Assembly: GCA_947378615.1 (NCBI GenBank)
Contig: CANCKV010000173.1
Coordinates: forward strand, 1 to 6,885
Length of the DNA stretch: 6,885 nucleotides
Direction of reading: 5' to 3'
From: Chitinophagaceae bacterium
GTDB taxonomy: Bacteria; Bacteroidota; Bacteroidia; Chitinophagales; Chitinophagaceae
Of this stretch, positions 5,682 to 6,885 are shown piece after piece. A program made the translations under genes and the position numbers. The notes under the pieces are model-generated. The model was not told where the DNA came from. It made no database searches and saw nothing but the letters and a program-made list of their open reading frames with translations. Each line of letters opens with the position of its first letter. Position 1 is the first letter of the stretch.

Positions 5682-5720
5682 CCAAATAAAAATCCCAAAC
5701 TGCCGAAGCAATGTGGGATT
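5682..5720 (-). terminator. intrinsic terminator with UUCG loop after yajC
   Basis: Read on the minus strand, AATCCCA (5720-5714) pairs with TGGGATT (5697-5691). After one C-U mismatch the stem continues through A-U, U-G, U-A, G-C and C-G to a UUCG tetraloop (5704-5707). It is followed by TTTTATTT. This is a classic intrinsic terminator about 90 bases after the yajC stop and should uncouple coaE from yajC transcription. Confidence 0.82.
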
Positions 5721-5745
5721 AAATGATGAATAGCCAATAGTAAAG

Positions 5746-5761
5746 TTTAAAATATTTTAAA
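5746..5761. repeat. 16-base AT-only palindrome
   Basis: TTTAAAATATTTTAAA is a perfect palindrome, followed by the related TTAATATTTAAAA. It lies in the yajC 3' region between the heptamer array and the terminator. It could be a protein-binding site or simple AT-rich drift; nothing decides this. Confidence 0.45.
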
Positions 5762-5773
5762 TTAATATTTAAA

Positions 5774-5815
5774 ACCTACAACTTATAACTTAGTACTTAT
5801 AGCCTACAACTTTTA
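5774..5815. repeat. heptamer array at the 3' end of yajC
   Basis: Six uninterrupted 7-base units run ACCTACA, ACTTATA, ACTTAGT, ACTTATA, GCCTACA, ACTTTTA. The last unit contains the yajC stop codon (complement of 5813-5815). On the yajC transcript the units read as variants of TATAAGT/TGTAGGT. There is no inverted partner nearby, unlike the arrays next to ddl and rhodanese. Confidence 0.75.
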
Positions 5816-6151
5816 TGCAGTTGTTGAAGCAGGTTTGCTTATTGCAACAGTCATCTCCATGCTAATGGCACTCTTTTCAATTTTCAAATAGCTACCTGGG
5901 TTAACTTCAATCTGTAAAGTTCCATCTTCATTAATCTTATAGATTGAAGCATGAATACCAGAATTTGTAACAATTTTAGCTCCCTTTTGCAAGTCATCAA
6001 TAAATTGTTTTTGTTCTTTTGCTTTCTTAGCCTGTGGTCTAATCATGAAGAACCAAAATACGAATATGATACCGCCCATTAAAATCAACTGAATAGAACC
6101 ACCCTGTTTCGGGTCACCTGCTGCTAGTAGCATTACATTTAAATTTGTCAT
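5813..6151 (-). CDS. yajC: Sec translocon accessory subunit YajC
   Basis: YajC is a small inner-membrane protein that forms a complex with SecDF and associates with SecYEG during protein export. The 112 residues match the usual size. One membrane helix (about 19-37, SIQLILMGGIIFVFWFFMI) is followed by the family signature RPQAKKAKEQKQFIDDLQKG (38-57). The small cytoplasmic domain follows: AKIVTNSGIHASIYKINEDGTLQIEV (58-83) with the typical GI/G-turn, then GSYLKIEKSAI (86-96). The start gives a short polar N-terminus before the helix, as expected; AAAAAAGG directly precedes the ATG on the minus strand and may help initiation. The DUF1573 gene lies upstream on the same strand across a 102-base gap, so an operon is likely. 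The stop codon is part of a heptamer array. Confidence 0.94.
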   Translation of the reverse strand: MTNLNVMLLAAGDPKQGGSIQLILMGGIIFVFWFFMIRPQAKKAKEQKQFIDDLQKGAKIVTNSGIHASIYKINEDGTLQIEVNPGSYLKIEKSAISMEMTVAISKPASTTA

Positions 6152-6213
6152 CCTTTTTTGTTTTATTGTATATGTAAATATTTCTTTTTAAGCGGAAATG
6201 TATAATTCAAGTT

Positions 6214-6248
6214 ACCCAATACTTATAACCTAATACCTATTACTTAAG
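6214..6248. repeat. heptamer array after the DUF1573 gene
   Basis: Five 7-base units run ACCCAAT, ACTTATA, ACCTAAT, ACCTATT, ACTTAAG. They start five bases beyond the DUF1573 stop codon (6254-6256) and fill part of the gap to yajC. They show the same consensus and strand orientation as the array after yajC, but a different unit order. Confidence 0.7.
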
Positions 6249-6253
6249 TCCCC

Positions 6254-6727
6254 CTACTTCTTTTCTTTTGGTAAAACAACCTTATCATTTGGCGCATTTC
6301 TGATAGTTCCTGTAAAAACAAGGTACTTATCAGAGCCATTTGTCGTGTTTGTACTCACAATAATTGTTTTGTGAATATCACCTCCCTGTCCATGATTTTT
6401 GTTGCTGTCGAATGAACCTGTAACCCACCCTTCCGCATTTGGTGCAATCGGTTCTTTTGAATAATCTGCAATTGTGCAGCCACATCCAGGTTTAGCACTC
6501 GTAATAATCAAAGGCTTTGTGCCTGTATTCTTGCACCTGAATTTTACCAGTGCCTTTTCACCCATACTGATTGTACCAAAATTCAAAAGGGTATCTATCC
6601 ATTGAACTGTTGTGAAATTTGCAGTATCTATTGCTGCTCGCTTCTGCAATTCTGCATTCGAACCATCATTACAGGCTCCTATAAAAATTAATGATACTAA
6701 AGAACAAATTGAAATTAGCTGTTTCAT
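6254..6727 (-). CDS. DUF1573 lipoprotein
   Basis: This is a 157-residue predicted lipoprotein. The signal sequence MKQLISICSLVSLIFIGAC has a lipobox-like end (IGAC) with the lipidated Cys at residue 19, followed by NDGSN. The DUF1573 domain spans about 40-115, with F50-G51 (LNFGTISMGEKALVKF), NTGTKPLIITSAKPGCGCTI (67-86), PIAPNAEGWVTGSFDS (93-108) and a following strand, the pattern of an Ig-like ASH/MSP-type fold. The CGCT cysteines (82 and 84) are a hallmark of the family. Its role is unknown; it probably sits in the periplasm or on the outer membrane. In many Bacteroidota it lies between nusB and yajC, and the yajC side of that arrangement is present here. The nusB side would lie beyond the right edge. 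The start is fixed by the signal peptide. Confidence 0.9.
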   Translation of the reverse strand: MKQLISICSLVSLIFIGACNDGSNAELQKRAAIDTANFTTVQWIDTLLNFGTISMGEKALVKFRCKNTGTKPLIITSAKPGCGCTIADYSKEPIAPNAEGWVTGSFDSNKNHGQGGDIHKTIIVSTNTTNGSDKYLVFTGTIRNAPNDKVVLPKEKK

Positions 6728-6834
6728 GTGTTGCTTATTTTATAATTTATCTTCTTTATGAACTATACTTATCTCGGTTAACACAAGTAGCGTCATGTTT
6801 TTTTATTGATAATAATCTTTCCAAATCCTAATTC
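6728..6834. other. leader region upstream of the DUF1573 gene
   Basis: This stretch holds no gene. On the minus strand TAGGATTTG (complement of 6822-6830) resembles the TAnnTTTG element but has one extra spacer base, so a promoter cannot be claimed. AAGTAGCGTCAT at 6785-6796 matches 11 of 12 bases of the array unit at 1001-1012. Confidence 0.35.
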
Positions 6835-6866
6835 AATACGTTATAACCTAAAACTTATAACGTATT
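6835..6866. repeat. 12-bp perfect inverted repeat
   Basis: AATACGTTATAA (6835-6846) pairs perfectly with TTATAACGTATT (6855-6866) around an 8-base loop. It is built from the heptamer units that continue to the window edge and could act as a terminator for whatever minus-strand gene lies to the right. Confidence 0.7.
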
Positions 6867-6885
6867 ACCTACAACTTCTTACCTT
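6839..6885. repeat. heptamer array running off the right edge
   Basis: The units run CGTTATA, ACCTAAA, ACTTATA, ACGTATT, ACCTACA, ACTTCTT, then ACCTT cut by the end of the window. Consensus and orientation equal those of the arrays after yajC and the DUF1573 gene. By analogy it probably marks the 3' end of a further minus-strand gene starting beyond 6885. Confidence 0.7.

Overview
The window looks like ordinary chromosome from an AT-rich member of the Bacteroidota, most likely near Chitinophagaceae/Sphingobacteriales. The reasons are a GLPGLI-family secreted protein, a DUF1573 lipoprotein next to yajC, a ddl/PASTA-protein pair, AT-rich leaders without strong Shine-Dalgarno sequences, and one exact match to the Bacteroidota -7 promoter element TAnnTTTG ahead of ddl. 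The lineage is inferred from gene families and arrangement; no rRNA is present.

Layout, left to right. A 20-codon tail of an upstream plus-strand gene (1-63) is followed by purN (115-711, purine synthesis). Then comes an 860-base stretch with no convincing gene (712-1571). Its middle (about 978-1334) is a degenerate array with a strict 21-base period, two hairpins, and A-tracts spaced every two helical turns. Next are a secreted GLPGLI protein with unusual Gly/Arg-rich inserts (1572-2492), a strong terminator, and a plus-strand group: ddl (2730-3710), a membrane-anchored three-PASTA protein (3790-4614) and a single-domain rhodanese (4630-4935). The right third is on the minus strand: a DUF1573 lipoprotein (6254-6727), yajC (5813-6151) and coaE (5012-5596). 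This resembles the nusB/DUF1573/yajC/ybbR/coaE neighbourhood of many Bacteroidota, but lacks a YbbR-like gene between yajC and coaE.

The genes are mostly housekeeping. Ddl makes the D-Ala-D-Ala end of peptidoglycan precursors, and the PASTA protein probably senses or binds cell wall beside it. PurN and CoaE serve nucleotide and cofactor synthesis, and YajC is an accessory of the Sec translocon. I see no phage, transposase, toxin-antitoxin, CRISPR or defence genes.

The unexpected content lies between the genes. Five gaps carry tandem heptamers that fit one loose consensus, ACYWAYN (reverse complement NRTWRGT). They lie after ddl, between rhodanese and coaE, after yajC, after the DUF1573 gene, and at the right edge. 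Two arrays include the stop codon of a neighbouring gene, and at least three form long inverted repeats. Together with the 21-base array (3 x 7), this suggests an expanding or homogenising short-repeat system at gene ends, which is the best lead in the window.
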